Shown: positions 17,639 through 27,127, numbered from the stretch's first letter. The stretch: DNA of 64,000 nucleotides from Streptomyces sp. NBC_01460 (GCF_036227405.1 NZ_CP109473.1:6262001-6326000), one strand, 5' to 3'. Numbers and translations are program-made. Notes: generated by a model not told the origin, from the letters alone.

Positions 17639-18466
17639 ATGAAGCCCATCATCACCGCATCCGAATACATGAGCGAGTCGGCCGGGCCGCGCCCGCCCGT
17701 GCTCCTGGACATCCGCTGGCAGCTCGGCGGGCCGAACGGCCGTGCCGACTACGAGGCCGGGCACCTTCCCGGGGCGGTCTTCGTCGATCTCGACTCCGAG
17801 CTCGCCGGCCCGGCGGGCACCGGCGGTCGCCACCCCCTGCCGGACCCGGAGGCCTTCGGCGCGGTCATGCGGCGCGCGGGGGTCGGCAAGGAGACCCCGG
17901 TGGTGGTCTACGACGGAGGCCAGGGATGGGCGGCGGCACGCGCCTGGTGGCTGCTGCGCTGGACCGGGCACCCCGATGTCCGCGTGCTCGACGGCGGTCT
18001 CGCCGCATGGACGGGTGAACTCACCACCGACGAGCCGAAGCCGGCCGAAGGGGATTTCCGGCCGGAGCCGGGTGCGCTGGGCCTCCTGGACGCGGACGCC
18101 GCCGCGGAGCTGGCCCGCTCCGGTCTGCTCCTCGACGCGCGGGCCGCGGAGCGCTACCGGGGCGACGTCGAGCCGATCGACCGCGTCGGCGGGCACATCC
18201 CGGGTGCGGTGTCCGCCCCCACCGCGCAGAACGTCGACGAGGGGGGCCGCTTCCTGCCCGCCGGCTCGCTGGCTTCCCGGTTCGCGGAGCTGGGCGCGGA
18301 CAGCGGCACCCAGGTCGGCGTCTACTGCGGCTCGGGCGTCTCGGGTGCCCACGAGGTCCTGGCGCTGGAGCTCGCCGGGTACCGGGCCTCCCTGTACGCC
18401 GGGTCCTGGTCGGAGTGGTCCTCGGACGAGTCCCGCCCCGTCGCCACCGGGCCCGACCCCGTCTGA
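17639..18466 (+). CDS. sseA: Sulfurtransferase with two rhodanese domains
   Basis: A 275-residue thiosulfate/3-mercaptopyruvate sulfurtransferase. The first rhodanese domain has LLDIRW, GHLPGAVFVDLD and VVVYDGG but no catalytic Cys, as normal for the inactive half. The second has LLDARAAERYRG, GHIPGAVSAPT and the active loop CGSGVSGA near residue 230. CGSGV points to mercaptopyruvate-type enzymes, as in SseA. It moves sulfur from a donor to cyanide or thiols. The start may be ATG 17639 (the family usually starts at this point) or ATG 17630, three codons upstream. A perfect hairpin follows the gene before convergent sepH. Confidence 0.88.
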   Translation: MKPIITASEYMSESAGPRPPVLLDIRWQLGGPNGRADYEAGHLPGAVFVDLDSELAGPAGTGGRHPLPDPEAFGAVMRRAGVGKETPVVVYDGGQGWAAARAWWLLRWTGHPDVRVLDGGLAAWTGELTTDEPKPAEGDFRPEPGALGLLDADAAAELARSGLLLDARAAERYRGDVEPIDRVGGHIPGAVSAPTAQNVDEGGRFLPAGSLASRFAELGADSGTQVGVYCGSGVSGAHEVLALELAGYRASLYAGSWSEWSSDESRPVATGPDPV

Positions 18467-18491
18467 CGCCGCCCCGCCCTCCGGACGCGGC

Positions 18492-18522
18492 GAGGGCCCG
18501 TACGCGGTGCGTACGGGCCCTC
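18492..18522. terminator. Stem-loop between sulfurtransferase and sepH
   Basis: A perfect 14-bp stem (18492-18505 with 18509-18522) and three-base loop sits between two convergent genes and can stop both transcripts. Confidence 0.8.
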
Positions 18523-18549
18523 CTGGTGCCGCGGGCAGTCGGCCCGCTG

Positions 18550-19614
18550 TCAGTCCTGCTTCTTCCGGCGCGTGCCGAAGACGATCTCGTCCCAGCTCGG
18601 CACCGCCGCACGGCGTCCCGGACGGACACCGTCCGCCTCAGCCTGGCGGTCCGTCGTCCCGGTCAGCCGGTCGCGGTGGCCCGCCACCGCGCGGGGCATC
18701 AGGACGTCGGCGTACGCGGAACCCGCCCCGGCGGACGCCGCCGCGGCCGGAGGCTCGTCCGCCTCGGGCTCCTGGTGGACCGCGGGCTCGAGCGCGGGCG
18801 GTTCGGGCGGGGAGGGCCGCTCCGGGACGACCATGTCGCCACGGAAGCTCGGAACCGCCTCCAGGAGGCTGGTCAGCGAGTCGCGCTCACCGGCGGACAC
18901 CCCGCCGACGCGCTCCTCCGGGTCTGGAGCCGAGGGGGCGGGGCGCTCGATCTGACGGTCCAGGGCACGGTCCAGCGGCCGGTCGCGCGGCAGCCGCGCG
19001 ATCCGGGGCACGAACGGGAAGCTGGGCTCCGGTGCCGCGACGTCGTCGGTCTCGCCGATGAGCGAGCGTGCCTCTTCGTCCACGGCCTGGACCAGCCGGC
19101 GCGGCGGGTCGTACGTCCAGCTCGCCGAGTGCGGCTCACCGGCGACGCGGTAGACGAGGAGGACCTCCCAGGTGCCGTCGTCCCGGCGCCAGGAGTCCCA
19201 CTGGACGGTCTCCCTGTCGGCGCCGCGCAGCAGCAGTCGCTCCTGCACCGCCTCGCCGAGCTGGGGACCGGTGTTCTCGCCGGGGCGCCGCACCGGTGTC
19301 TTCCGGGCGCGCTCGGCCATGAACGCGCGCTCCGCGAGCACGGGGCCCTCGAAGCGTCGCACCCGGTCCACCGGGATGCCGGCGAACTGGGCGACCTCCT
19401 CGGCGGAGGCGCCTGCGCGTATGCGCGCCTGGATGTCGCGCGGGCGGAGATGGCTCTCCACCTCGATCTCGATCTGGCCGAGCCGGGCGCGGTCATTGCG
19501 CACGGCGGCACGCAGCCGCTCATCGATCGGAAGCGTGTACTCCGTGCTGTCCGCAGCCTTGAGCACCAGTCGTGTGCCGTCGTTCGAGACGGCCACGACA
19601 CGCAGTTCGGGCAT
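18550..19614 (-). CDS. sepH: Septation protein SepH
   Basis: A 354-residue actinobacterial cell-division protein (DUF3071 domain). The N-terminal domain, about residues 1-165, holds the conserved MPELRVVAVS start, the LPIDERLRAA segment and a helix-turn-helix-like IRAGASAEEVAQ region. A long low-complexity Pro/Glu/Ala middle follows, then the conserved tail PSWDEIVFG with a basic end. In Streptomyces, SepH binds FtsZ and stimulates assembly of division-ring filaments during sporulation septation. ATG 19614 is preferred to upstream starts since homologues begin with MPELRV. The gene is convergent with sseA, as in S. coelicolor where sepH is SCO5855. Confidence 0.95.
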   Translation of the reverse strand: MPELRVVAVSNDGTRLVLKAADSTEYTLPIDERLRAAVRNDRARLGQIEIEVESHLRPRDIQARIRAGASAEEVAQFAGIPVDRVRRFEGPVLAERAFMAERARKTPVRRPGENTGPQLGEAVQERLLLRGADRETVQWDSWRRDDGTWEVLLVYRVAGEPHSASWTYDPPRRLVQAVDEEARSLIGETDDVAAPEPSFPFVPRIARLPRDRPLDRALDRQIERPAPSAPDPEERVGGVSAGERDSLTSLLEAVPSFRGDMVVPERPSPPEPPALEPAVHQEPEADEPPAAAASAGAGSAYADVLMPRAVAGHRDRLTGTTDRQAEADGVRPGRRAAVPSWDEIVFGTRRKKQD

Positions 19615-20111
19615 GGGAACCTCCCGGGTGGTGCCTGCCGACGTCACGTGCGTCGCTGCTTCCGCTAGTCGAGTGTGACCTGCCCGGGTTCAGCCTGCCA
19701 CAACCTTGCCAAGTTACCCGGCGTGTCGGGCCTTGGCCCTGGAACGCCACGATGGCACGATCACCTGTTTGCGACGCGGAGCGACCGGGTGGTCGCTCCA
19801 TGCAGCAGGCGCCCGTGCGATGCCGCGGCGCCGCCGGTTCGGGTGCCGCCTTCGGCCCCCTCCCGCAGGTCCCGGATACCCGTGTGGGAGTCCGGCCCCA
19901 GGGCTCGCCACAGTACTCCATTCGGGCCACGTGGGTGGACCGGCGCGCCGCCGAAGTTCTCACCGGGCACGGGAGTTGGGTTACCCCGTTGTCCGCGCTA
20001 TGCCCCCAATGAGTGTGCTGCTTCACAAAATCTCCAGAAACGGAACTATCTGATTCGCTCAAATGTCCTGTCCTGGTGCAAGGTGGGGTAGTTGTCGAGC
20101 AGGGGCTGATC
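19615..20111. other. 497-base divergent intergenic region
   Basis: This lies between sepH (minus) and the membrane-protein gene (plus). The last 120 bases before 20112 are AT-richer than the surroundings and probably carry the promoter of the plus-strand gene. The sepH promoter should lie in the first 150 bases. Short open frames here have poor codon use and were not called. Confidence 0.5.
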
Positions 20112-21167
20112 ATGGTTCAGAAGCCGCAGAGTGATGCGGAACATAAGGAAAGGCGCATAGATCTGAGCCTGCCGCAGGTCGCCGGCAGCGCCGTCGCGGC
20201 GGTGGCGGCGGCGGTGATGGCCTCGCAGCTCGGTGTGTACGGGACGATCGCCGGCGCCGGCGTGATGAGCGTGGTCGCCACCTGCGGGGGATCCGTCTTC
20301 CAGCACTTCTTCCGTCGTACGGGGGAGCAGATCCGCGAAGTCACCGTCCAGGTGAAGCATCCGGCGGGCCGTCAGGTGACGGTGCGCACCCGGGAGACAT
20401 CGCCCGTGCCCCGGGGGCGTGAGGACGACGCGACCCGCGTGCTGCGCACCGCGGAGTCCGAGGCGGAACGCACCACGGTGCTCCGGCAGGTCGGATCCGG
20501 TGGCTCGGACCCGGAGCGCACCACGGTGCTGCGGCAGGTCGGACCCGGCGGTACGGACCCGGACCGCACCACGGTGCTCCGGAAGGCGAGGCCCGGAGGC
20601 GCGGGCGACGCGGAGCCGCGCCCGGGTGAGGCACTCCCGGACGACTCCTATTCCGACGCCCGCACGCACGGCACCCGCGTGCGGGGCTGGAAGCGGTCGG
20701 TCCTCGCGGCGACGGGGGTCTTCGTCCTGTCCATGGCCGGTATCACCGTGTACGAAATGGTGTCCGGCCATGACCTGGGGGGCAACGGAGGGACGACGAT
20801 CGGCTCCGTCGTGAGCGGGGAGCGCCACGGTGGGCCGACCTCGCCGTCGCCCTCCTCCGGCACGGGCCGGGAGGAGGACGGGAGCGACGGGGGTGACGGC
20901 GGCGTGCCGGACGGCGGGAGCTCCACGACGCCCGGAACCGACCCCGGCGACGGCCGGAGCGCCCAGCCCGAGCCCTCCGGCGGCGGCGGGTCGGTCACCG
21001 GCCCCACCCCCACACCTTCCGCGTCCTCCGGGGCGAGCACCCCGGAACCCACCCCTACGACACCGGACGCCGGCGACACCCCTCCGGCGGCACCGGATCC
21101 GACGGTGACGGGTGAGGCCCCGGACCAGCAGGACGGTACCGGGACGGGGACGGACACCGACCGGTGA
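20112..21167 (+). CDS. Hypothetical membrane protein with a 16-residue tandem repeat
   Basis: A 351-residue protein I do not recognise. Residues about 15-60 are hydrophobic and Ala/Val/Gly-rich, giving one or two membrane segments near the N-terminus. A cytosolic-looking middle holds three copies of a 16-residue unit around RTTVLRQVG and a weaker fourth, RVLRTAES, upstream. A second membrane helix (SVLAATGVFVLSMAGITVY) lies near residue 200. The rest is a Gly/Ser/Thr/Pro-rich extracytoplasmic tail with a Thr-Pro-Ser pattern that may span the cell wall. The TTVLR units resemble phosphorylation targets of Ser/Thr kinases read by FHA domains; that is inference. The ATG follows GCAGGGG. Confidence 0.75.
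   Translation: MVQKPQSDAEHKERRIDLSLPQVAGSAVAAVAAAVMASQLGVYGTIAGAGVMSVVATCGGSVFQHFFRRTGEQIREVTVQVKHPAGRQVTVRTRETSPVPRGREDDATRVLRTAESEAERTTVLRQVGSGGSDPERTTVLRQVGPGGTDPDRTTVLRKARPGGAGDAEPRPGEALPDDSYSDARTHGTRVRGWKRSVLAATGVFVLSMAGITVYEMVSGHDLGGNGGTTIGSVVSGERHGGPTSPSPSSGTGREEDGSDGGDGGVPDGGSSTTPGTDPGDGRSAQPEPSGGGGSVTGPTPTPSASSGASTPEPTPTTPDAGDTPPAAPDPTVTGEAPDQQDGTGTGTDTDR
20466..20609 (+). repeat. Three 48-bp coding repeats
   Basis: Three consecutive 48-base units, each coding for E/D-RTTVLR followed by a Gly-rich spacer. They differ mainly at third codon positions and in the spacer, so they are older than a recent slippage event. Confidence 0.85.
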
Positions 21168-21191
21168 CCCGAGCCGCCCGGCCCGCGGGGC

Positions 21192-22511
21192 TCAGTCCCC
21201 GAGCACGCGGCGCAGGTAGTCGTTGGCGAACAGCCGGTCCGGGTCGAGCCGGTCACGTACGGCGGTGAACTCCCCGAACCGGGGGTAGACCCCGGCGAGG
21301 TAGCCGGAGTCCCGGGTGTGGATCTTGCCCCAGTGCGGGCGGCCCTCGTACGCCGTCATGATCCGCTCGACCGCCGTGAAGTACGCCTGGTACGGAGTGC
21401 CCCGGTACAGGTGCACCGCGATGTAGGCGCTCTCCCGGCCCGAGGCCGTGGAGAGCGCGATGTCGTCCGCGGGCGCCGTGCGGACCTCCACCGGGAAGCT
21501 GATCCGCAGAGGTGAGCGCTCCACCATGGCCTTGAGCTCACGTAGCGCCTCGACGGCGACCTCGCGGGGCAGCGCGTACTCCATCTCAACGAAGCGCACC
21601 CGCCTGGGGCTGGTGAACACCTTGTACGGGATGTCCGTGTACGTACGGGCCGACAGCGCGCGGCTGGAGATCCTCGCGAGGGAGGGGATGGCCCCGGGGA
21701 GCACCCGGCCGACGGAACAGGCGACCTGGAAGATCCCGTTGGAGAGGAGCTCGTCCTCGATCCAGCCGCTGATCCGCCCGGGCGGATCAGCGGGACCCGC
21801 GCTGCGGTTGTTGCGCTTGGTGTTGCAGTTGCCGGTGTGCGGGAACCAGTAGAACTCGAAGTGTTCGTTCTCCGCGACGAGCTGACCGAAATCGGCGGTG
21901 ACCCGGTCGAAGGTCATCGGTTCCTCACGGGCGGTGAGGAGGAAGACGGGTTCCACCGCGAAGGTGACGGCCGTGACCACGCCGAGCGCGCCGAGCCCGA
22001 TCCGGGCGGCCGCGAAGACGTCCGGGTTCTCGTCGGCCGAGCAGCGCAGCACCGTGCCGTCCGCCGTGACCAGCTCCAGCGCGCGGATCTGGGCGGCGAT
22101 CGACGCCGAGTCACGGCCGGTGCCGTGCGTACCCGTGGAGGTGGCTCCGGCGACCGTCTGCTCCATGATGTCGCCCATGTTGGTGAGGGAGAGCCCCTCA
22201 CGGGCGAGCGCCGCGTTCAGGCGCTTCAACGGCGTGCCGGCCTCGACCGTCACGGTCATCGCCGTGCGGTCGACGTCCCGGATGCCGGTGAGCAGGTCCG
22301 GGCGTATGAGGACGCCGTCGGTGGCCGCGGTCGCGGTGAACGAATGACCGGTGCCGACGGGCTTGACCGTCAGACCGTCCTCGGACGCCCTGCGGAGCAC
22401 CTCGGCGAGCTCGTCGACGGAAGCGGGGGACGCCACGCGTGCGGGCCGGGCGGTGACATTGCCCGCCCAGTTACGCCACGTGCTCGCCGTCCGTGCGTAG
22501 GTGTCGGTCAT
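21192..22511 (-). CDS. FAD-linked aldonolactone oxidase (D-arabinono-1,4-lactone oxidase family)
   Basis: A 439-residue oxidase. The N-terminal half is a PCMH-type FAD-binding domain: [18 protein letters not shown] near residue 53, and the GATSTGTHGTG loop near 128 that contacts FAD. The C-terminal half is an ALO domain ending with PRFGEFTAVRDRLDPDRLFAND. The HGTG His may bind FAD covalently in some members. Enzymes of this group oxidise L-gulono-, D-arabinono- or related sugar lactones and alditols with oxygen. The start codon lies inside the end of the upstream MFS gene (41-base overlap), so translation is coupled. Confidence 0.9.
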   Translation of the reverse strand: MTDTYARTASTWRNWAGNVTARPARVASPASVDELAEVLRRASEDGLTVKPVGTGHSFTATAATDGVLIRPDLLTGIRDVDRTAMTVTVEAGTPLKRLNAALAREGLSLTNMGDIMEQTVAGATSTGTHGTGRDSASIAAQIRALELVTADGTVLRCSADENPDVFAAARIGLGALGVVTAVTFAVEPVFLLTAREEPMTFDRVTADFGQLVAENEHFEFYWFPHTGNCNTKRNNRSAGPADPPGRISGWIEDELLSNGIFQVACSVGRVLPGAIPSLARISSRALSARTYTDIPYKVFTSPRRVRFVEMEYALPREVAVEALRELKAMVERSPLRISFPVEVRTAPADDIALSTASGRESAYIAVHLYRGTPYQAYFTAVERIMTAYEGRPHWGKIHTRDSGYLAGVYPRFGEFTAVRDRLDPDRLFANDYLRRVLGD

Positions 22512-23715
22512 CTTCCCCGCGCCCTCCCGTAGGAACCGGCTCCGCGAGCCGGCGATACCCCAGGAGCGCCACCGCGGCCGCGAGCGCTCCCGCCACGGCG
22601 GGCACCGCGTACCCCGCCTCCGCCCCGGAGGCGTCGACCACCCAGCCTGCGGCGGAGGAGCCGAGCGCCACCCCGACCGCGAGTCCGGTGCTGGTCCAGG
22701 TCATGCCCTCGGTGAGCTGGGTGCGCGGTACGTGCTGTTCGACGAGAGCCATCGTGGTGACCATCGTCGGTGCGATGGCGAGGCCCGCGACAAAGAGCGC
22801 CACGGCCAGGAACGGCAGGCTCCCGGCCAGTTGGAGGGGGATCATACTCACGGCCATCGCACCCACTCCCACCAGCCACCGCGTGGAGGGCTTCCCCCGC
22901 AGGTGCAGCAGGCCGAAGACCGCCCCGGCGAGGCACGACCCCAGGGCGTAGACGGCCAGCACGAGACTGGCCGCGGCCTTGTGGCCGCGCTCCTCGGCGA
23001 ACGCCACGGTCACCACGTCCACCGCGCCGAAGATCGCCCCCGTGGCGACGAACGTGACCACCAGCACCTGGAGACCGGTCGAACGCAGGGCCGACCCGCC
23101 GGTGTGGTGCTCCTTCGGGTGCGGTCTGGGCTCGGTCGCCCGCTGGGCCGTCAGCCAGAAGACGCCCACCACCAGGAACCCGCCGGCCAGCAGGGGGCCC
23201 GCCTCGGGGAACCAGGCGGTGGACAGGCCGATGGAGACGATGGGCCCGAAGATGAAGCACACCTCGTCGACGATCGACTCCCAGGAGTACGCGGTGTGCA
23301 GCTGCCGCCCGGACCCCCGGTAGATCTCGGCCCAGCGGGCCCGGACCATCGACCCCACGCTCGGGACGCAGCCGGCGCCCGCGGCGAAGACGAACAGGGT
23401 CCAGTCGGGCAGCCGCTGCTGGGCGCAGAGCAGCAGCCCGGCGACCGACGCGGCGGCGAACAGGGTGACGGGGCGCAGGACCCTGCGCTGTCCGTGGCGG
23501 TCGACGAGCCGGGAGACCTGCGGCCCCATGACGGCGGCCGCCATGGCGAGGGTCGCGGAGAGCGCGCCCGCCAGCCCGTACCGGCCGGTGAGCTGGGAGA
23601 CCATCGTCACCACGCCGATCCCCATCATGGACAACGGCATCCGGCCGAGGAACCCGGCCGCCGAGAACTCCCGGGTTCCCGGGGCGGCGAAGATGGCGCG
23701 GTAGGGGCTGGGCAA
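22471..23715 (-). CDS. MFS transporter
   Basis: A 414-residue transporter with 12 predicted helices. [10 protein letters not shown] is the loop 2-3 motif. The beginning, [23 protein letters not shown], matches many actinobacterial MFS proteins of unknown substrate. It overlaps the aldonolactone oxidase by 41 bases and is divergent from ferrochelatase. The C-terminus is hydrophilic and Arg/Asp-rich. The cargo may be a sugar-derived compound handled by the oxidase, but the pairing is the only evidence. Confidence 0.87.
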   Translation of the reverse strand: MPSPYRAIFAAPGTREFSAAGFLGRMPLSMMGIGVVTMVSQLTGRYGLAGALSATLAMAAAVMGPQVSRLVDRHGQRRVLRPVTLFAAASVAGLLLCAQQRLPDWTLFVFAAGAGCVPSVGSMVRARWAEIYRGSGRQLHTAYSWESIVDEVCFIFGPIVSIGLSTAWFPEAGPLLAGGFLVVGVFWLTAQRATEPRPHPKEHHTGGSALRSTGLQVLVVTFVATGAIFGAVDVVTVAFAEERGHKAAASLVLAVYALGSCLAGAVFGLLHLRGKPSTRWLVGVGAMAVSMIPLQLAGSLPFLAVALFVAGLAIAPTMVTTMALVEQHVPRTQLTEGMTWTSTGLAVGVALGSSAAGWVVDASGAEAGYAVPAVAGALAAAVALLGYRRLAEPVPTGGRGEDDRHLRTDGEHVA

Positions 23716-23839
23716 AGGGAGCTCCGGGGAGGCCTGTCAGGTGTACGAGGGGCTGACACAGCTTACGGCGGCCGCGTGGCGCGCGGACCCGCCGACGGCG
23801 GTTGCCGCGCTGTCGGCGGCGGGTGGCAGGATCGGGTGC

Positions 23840-24964
23840 ATGTCCGATCTGCGCGGTCCCGCTCCCTACGACGCCCTGCTGCTGCTCTCCTTCGGCGGTC
23901 CCGAAGGCCCTGACGACGTGGTCCCGTTCCTGGCGAACGTGACGCGTGGCCGGGGCATCCCCGAGGAGCGGCTCAAGGAGGTCGGCAAGCACTACTTCCT
24001 CTTCGGGGGCGTGAGCCCGATCAACGCGCAGAACAGGGCGCTGCTCGACGCCCTGCGCAAGGACTTCGCGGACCACGGCCTCGAACTGCCGGTGTACTGG
24101 GGCAACCGCAACTGGGCCCCCTACCTCACCGACACCCTGCGCGAGATGGTCACGGACGGACACCGCCGGATCGCCGTCCTCGCCACCAGCGCCTACGCCT
24201 CGTACTCCGGCTGCCGCCAGTACCGCGAGAACCTCGCGGAGTCGCTGTCCGCGCTGGAGGCCGAGGGGCTCCCGGTGCCGCGCGTCGACAAGCTGCGGCA
24301 CTACTTCAACCACCCCGGCTTCGTCCGGCCGATGGTCGACGGTGTGCTCGCCTCGCTGGCCGGCCTCCCCGAGGACGTCAGGGCGGGGGCGCATCTCGCC
24401 TTCACCACCCACTCCATCCCCACCTCGGCGGCCGACACCTCCGGGCCGGCGGAGACCCACGGCGACGGCGGTTCCTACGTCGCCGAACACCTCGACGTCG
24501 CCCGGCTGATCACCGAGGCCGTGCGCGAGGAGACCGGAGTCGAGCACCCCTGGGAGCTGGTCTACCAGTCGCGCAGCGGCGCCCCGCACATCCCGTGGCT
24601 CGAGCCCGACATCTGCGACCACCTGGAGACGCTCCACGGCGACGGCGTCCCCGCGGTCGTCATGGCCCCCATCGGTTTCGTGTCCGACCACATGGAGGTG
24701 CTGTACGACCTCGACACCGAGGCCACCGCGAAGGCGGCCGAGCTCGGGCTCCCGGTGCGCCGCTCCGCGACGGTGGGGGCCGACCCCCGGTTCGCCGCCG
24801 CCGTGCGCGAGCTCGTCCTGGAGCGCGCCGCGGCGGAGCAGGACCGGCCCGTCGCGCCGTGCGCCCTGGGCGCGCTCGGCCCGTCCCACGACCTCTGTCC
24901 CGTCGGCTGCTGCCCGGCCAGGGCCCCCAAGCCCGCGGCCGCCGGGGCCGACAGCCCGTTCTGA
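23840..24964 (+). CDS. hemH: Ferrochelatase (coproporphyrin ferrochelatase type)
   Basis: A 374-residue enzyme inserting Fe2+ into coproporphyrin III or protoporphyrin IX in haem synthesis. [13 protein letters not shown] starts the fold, [12 protein letters not shown] and [14 protein letters not shown] form the porphyrin cleft, TTHSIPT contains the metal-binding His, and [16 protein letters not shown] the acidic end of the cleft. The C-terminal tail CPVGCCPA with the preceding APC gives the cysteines that hold a [2Fe-2S] cluster in actinobacterial enzymes. Gram-positive actinobacteria normally use the coproporphyrin-dependent route (CpfC). ATG 23840 fits homologues; the longer open frame upstream is not needed. 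Confidence 0.93.
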   Translation: MSDLRGPAPYDALLLLSFGGPEGPDDVVPFLANVTRGRGIPEERLKEVGKHYFLFGGVSPINAQNRALLDALRKDFADHGLELPVYWGNRNWAPYLTDTLREMVTDGHRRIAVLATSAYASYSGCRQYRENLAESLSALEAEGLPVPRVDKLRHYFNHPGFVRPMVDGVLASLAGLPEDVRAGAHLAFTTHSIPTSAADTSGPAETHGDGGSYVAEHLDVARLITEAVREETGVEHPWELVYQSRSGAPHIPWLEPDICDHLETLHGDGVPAVVMAPIGFVSDHMEVLYDLDTEATAKAAELGLPVRRSATVGADPRFAAAVRELVLERAAAEQDRPVAPCALGALGPSHDLCPVGCCPARAPKPAAAGADSPF

Positions 24965-25028
24965 CCGGCCGCCTTCCCACCGCCCGGGCCCGGACGAGCC
25001 CGTCCCGCGACACGACCTCTGGAGCGCT

Positions 25029-25829
25029 GTGACCGACCCCCTCCTGTCCGAACTGCTCGACCTCGCCCTGGAGGCCGCCCGCAGGGCCGGCGCGCTGCTC
25101 CGCGACGGACGTCCCGCCGACCTCGGGGTGGCCGCGACGAAGTCCAGCCCCATCGACGTCGTCACCGAGATGGACATCCGGGCGGAGAAGCTGATCACCG
25201 GCTACCTCTCCGAGCACCGACCCGCCGACGGTTTCCTCGGCGAGGAGGGCGCGAGCGCCGAGGGCACCAGCGGCATCCGGTGGGTCATCGACCCGCTCGA
25301 CGGCACGGTGAACTACCTCTACGGCCTCCCCACCTGGTCCGTCTCCATCGCCGCCGAGCGCGACGGGGAACGGGTCGTCGGCGTGGTCGAGGCACCGATG
25401 CGGCGCGAGACGTTCCACGCGGTGCTGGGAGGCGGTGCGTACGGGAACGGCGACCGGTTGCGGTGCCGCCCGACGGCACCCCTCGACCAGGCCCTGGTGT
25501 CGACCGGCTTCAACTACGTCACCGAGGTCCGCGCCCACCAGGCGGCCGTGGCCCAGCAGCTGATCCCGCGGCTGCGCGACATCCGCCGCGGGGGATCGGC
25601 AGCCATCGAGCTCTGCGACGTCGCGGCCGGCCGGCTCGACGGCTACTACGAGCGCGGACTCCACCCGTGGGACGTCGCGGCGGGCGACCTCATCGCCAGG
25701 GAGGCGGGCGCCCTCACCGGGGGCAGGCCCGGCCGGCCCGCGGACGGAGACCTGACGGTCGCGGCGACCCCCGGCGTCTTCGAGCCGCTGCAGGCGCTCC
25801 TCGAGGAACTGGGAGCCTGGCACGACTGA
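25029..25829 (+). CDS. Inositol monophosphatase family protein
   Basis: A 266-residue Mg2+-dependent phosphatase. The metal site is made by GEEG near residue 77, DPLDGTVN at about 88-95, and HPWDVAAG near 213. Such enzymes dephosphorylate myo-inositol 1-phosphate, histidinol phosphate or related sugar phosphates. It lies 64 bases after ferrochelatase on the same strand and is followed by a strong hairpin, so the two may share a transcript. The start is GTG after GGAGCGCT. Confidence 0.9.
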   Translation: MTDPLLSELLDLALEAARRAGALLRDGRPADLGVAATKSSPIDVVTEMDIRAEKLITGYLSEHRPADGFLGEEGASAEGTSGIRWVIDPLDGTVNYLYGLPTWSVSIAAERDGERVVGVVEAPMRRETFHAVLGGGAYGNGDRLRCRPTAPLDQALVSTGFNYVTEVRAHQAAVAQQLIPRLRDIRRGGSAAIELCDVAAGRLDGYYERGLHPWDVAAGDLIAREAGALTGGRPGRPADGDLTVAATPGVFEPLQALLEELGAWHD

Positions 25830-25878
25830 CGCAGGACCTCCCCGAGCCCGTCGCGGCCCCCAGGGAGGACGCACGACA

Positions 25879-25922
25879 CGAGAGGGCCCCGGAGAGCCAT
25901 GACGGCTCCCGGGGCCCTCTCG
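25879..25922. terminator. Stem-loop between inositol monophosphatase and the 57-residue gene
   Basis: A near-perfect inverted repeat of about 19 bp with one bulge and a five-base loop lies between convergent genes. It should terminate both directions. Confidence 0.8.
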
Positions 25923-25929
25923 TAGCGGC

Positions 25930-26103
25930 TCAAACGCTTGTGGCGCCGATTTCCACGCCGTGCTCGGCGGCGAGGCGGTGCAGGTCGTCAAGCTCTCCCT
26001 GCTCGACGTCCGCGAGGAAGTCGTCGCCCGTCTCGCGAGCCTTCGTGAGGTCGGACTCGGTGGTTCTGATGCGTTGCAGCAGACCTGCGGTGAAAGCGTC
26101 CAT
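25930..26103 (-). CDS. Small conserved acidic protein, 57 residues
   Basis: A short soluble helical protein beginning MDAFTAGLLQRI, with a heptad-like helix (TTESDLTKARETGDDFLADV) and a conserved-looking ELDDLHRLAAEHGV. I recall such a small protein at this position next to cutRS in Streptomyces, but no function is known to me. GAGGGGG lies before the ATG. It is divergent from cutR and separated from it by 363 bases. Confidence 0.7.
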   Translation of the reverse strand: MDAFTAGLLQRIRTTESDLTKARETGDDFLADVEQGELDDLHRLAAEHGVEIGATSV

Positions 26104-26466
26104 GAAGCGCCCCCTCGTCGTGGGTCGGTGGCACGGGGGTGTGCCCGGTGGTCCTCCGGTCCGCGAACCGGAGTGCGGGTGATCACGCAGTCCCTCTGGA
26201 AGCAGGACGGGCTGTGGTACGCCACATGCAGGGCGTGATCGCGGGTGTGAGGTCGTCCTCCCCCTGGCGGGCCCGGGAGAAACCTCAACTGGCATATGAA
26301 TCCGATCATTTCCCCGGAGGCCCGGCCGGAGCGGCGTCGTCTTACCGCCGGTTTATGCGCGTTACGGGCAGGATGGACGCGCACAGTCGGTGCCGCTGAC
26401 GTGCGGCGAGCGGCCGGATCCAGGGCCGCTCGCCGTTTTTTCGGGAATCTAGGGAAGGACTGCGCC
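26104..26466. other. 363-base divergent region upstream of cutR
   Basis: It separates the 57-residue gene (minus) and cutR (plus). Its middle is AT-richer than average, with a GCAGGAT element near 26370 resembling a Streptomyces -10 box. It ends in a terminator-like hairpin listed separately. No gene was seen. Confidence 0.5.
26405..26441 (+). terminator. Intrinsic terminator with U-tract just before cutR
   Basis: A perfect 11-bp GC stem (26405-26415 with 26424-26434), an eight-base loop and a run of six T at 26436-26441 make a textbook rho-independent terminator. It lies only 25 bases before the cutR GTG, on the coding strand. Either it ends a short upstream transcript or it works as an attenuator of cutRS. 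Confidence 0.75.
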
Positions 26467-27120
26467 GTGCGCGTACTCGTCGTCGAGGACGAGCAGCTGC
26501 TCGCCGATGCGGTGGCCACCGGTCTGCGCCGGGAGGCCATGGCCGTCGACGTCGTCTACGACGGAGCGGCGGCCCTCGAGCGCGTCGGGGTCAACGACTA
26601 CGACGTCGTCGTGCTCGACCGGGACCTCCCGGTGGTGCACGGTGACGACGTCTGCCGCAAGATCGTCGAGCTCGGCATGCCCACCCGGGTGCTGATGCTC
26701 ACCGCTTCCGGTGACGTCAGTGACCGCGTCGAGGGGCTGGAGCTCGGCGCGGACGACTACCTGCCCAAGCCCTTCGCCTTCAGTGAGCTGACGGCCCGGG
26801 TGCGCGCCCTGGGGCGCCGCACCACGGTCGCGCTGCCGCCCGTGCTGGAGCGCGCCGGCATCAAGCTGGACCCCAACCGCCGCGAGGTCTTCCGGGACGA
26901 GCAGGAGATCCAGCTCGCCCCGAAGGAGTTCGCCGTCCTGGAGGTCCTGATGCGCAGCGAGGGGGCCGTCGTCTCCGCCGAGCAGCTGCTGGAGAAGGCC
27001 TGGGACGAGAACACCGACCCCTTCACCAACGTGGTGCGGGTGACGGTCATGACCCTGCGGCGCAAGCTCGGCGAGCCTCCCGTCATCGTCACCGTCCCCG
27101 GCTCCGGATACCGGATCTGA
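26467..27120 (+). CDS. cutR: Response regulator CutR
   Basis: A 217-residue OmpR-family regulator. The receiver domain has E7-D8 in VEDEQ, the phosphorylated D51 in VVLDRD, and the conserved Lys in YLPKPF near 101. The DNA-binding winged helix occupies about 125-217 (APKEFAVLEVLM, VVRVTVMTLRRKLG, PGSGYRI). The protein matches S. coelicolor CutR (SCO5862) nearly residue for residue as I remember it. CutRS is conserved in Streptomyces and was linked to secretion stress and antibiotic production. The GTG start at 26467 is fixed by homologues. cutS follows after a few bases. Confidence 0.95.
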   Translation: MRVLVVEDEQLLADAVATGLRREAMAVDVVYDGAAALERVGVNDYDVVVLDRDLPVVHGDDVCRKIVELGMPTRVLMLTASGDVSDRVEGLELGADDYLPKPFAFSELTARVRALGRRTTVALPPVLERAGIKLDPNRREVFRDEQEIQLAPKEFAVLEVLMRSEGAVVSAEQLLEKAWDENTDPFTNVVRVTVMTLRRKLGEPPVIVTVPGSGYRI

Positions 27121-27127
27121 GGGCGTG

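Noticed and set aside
22508..25198. 896-codon open frame on the minus strand
   Set aside because: Antisense to the MFS, ferrochelatase and inositol monophosphatase genes; composition is Arg/Gly/Ala-rich as expected of a shadow frame.
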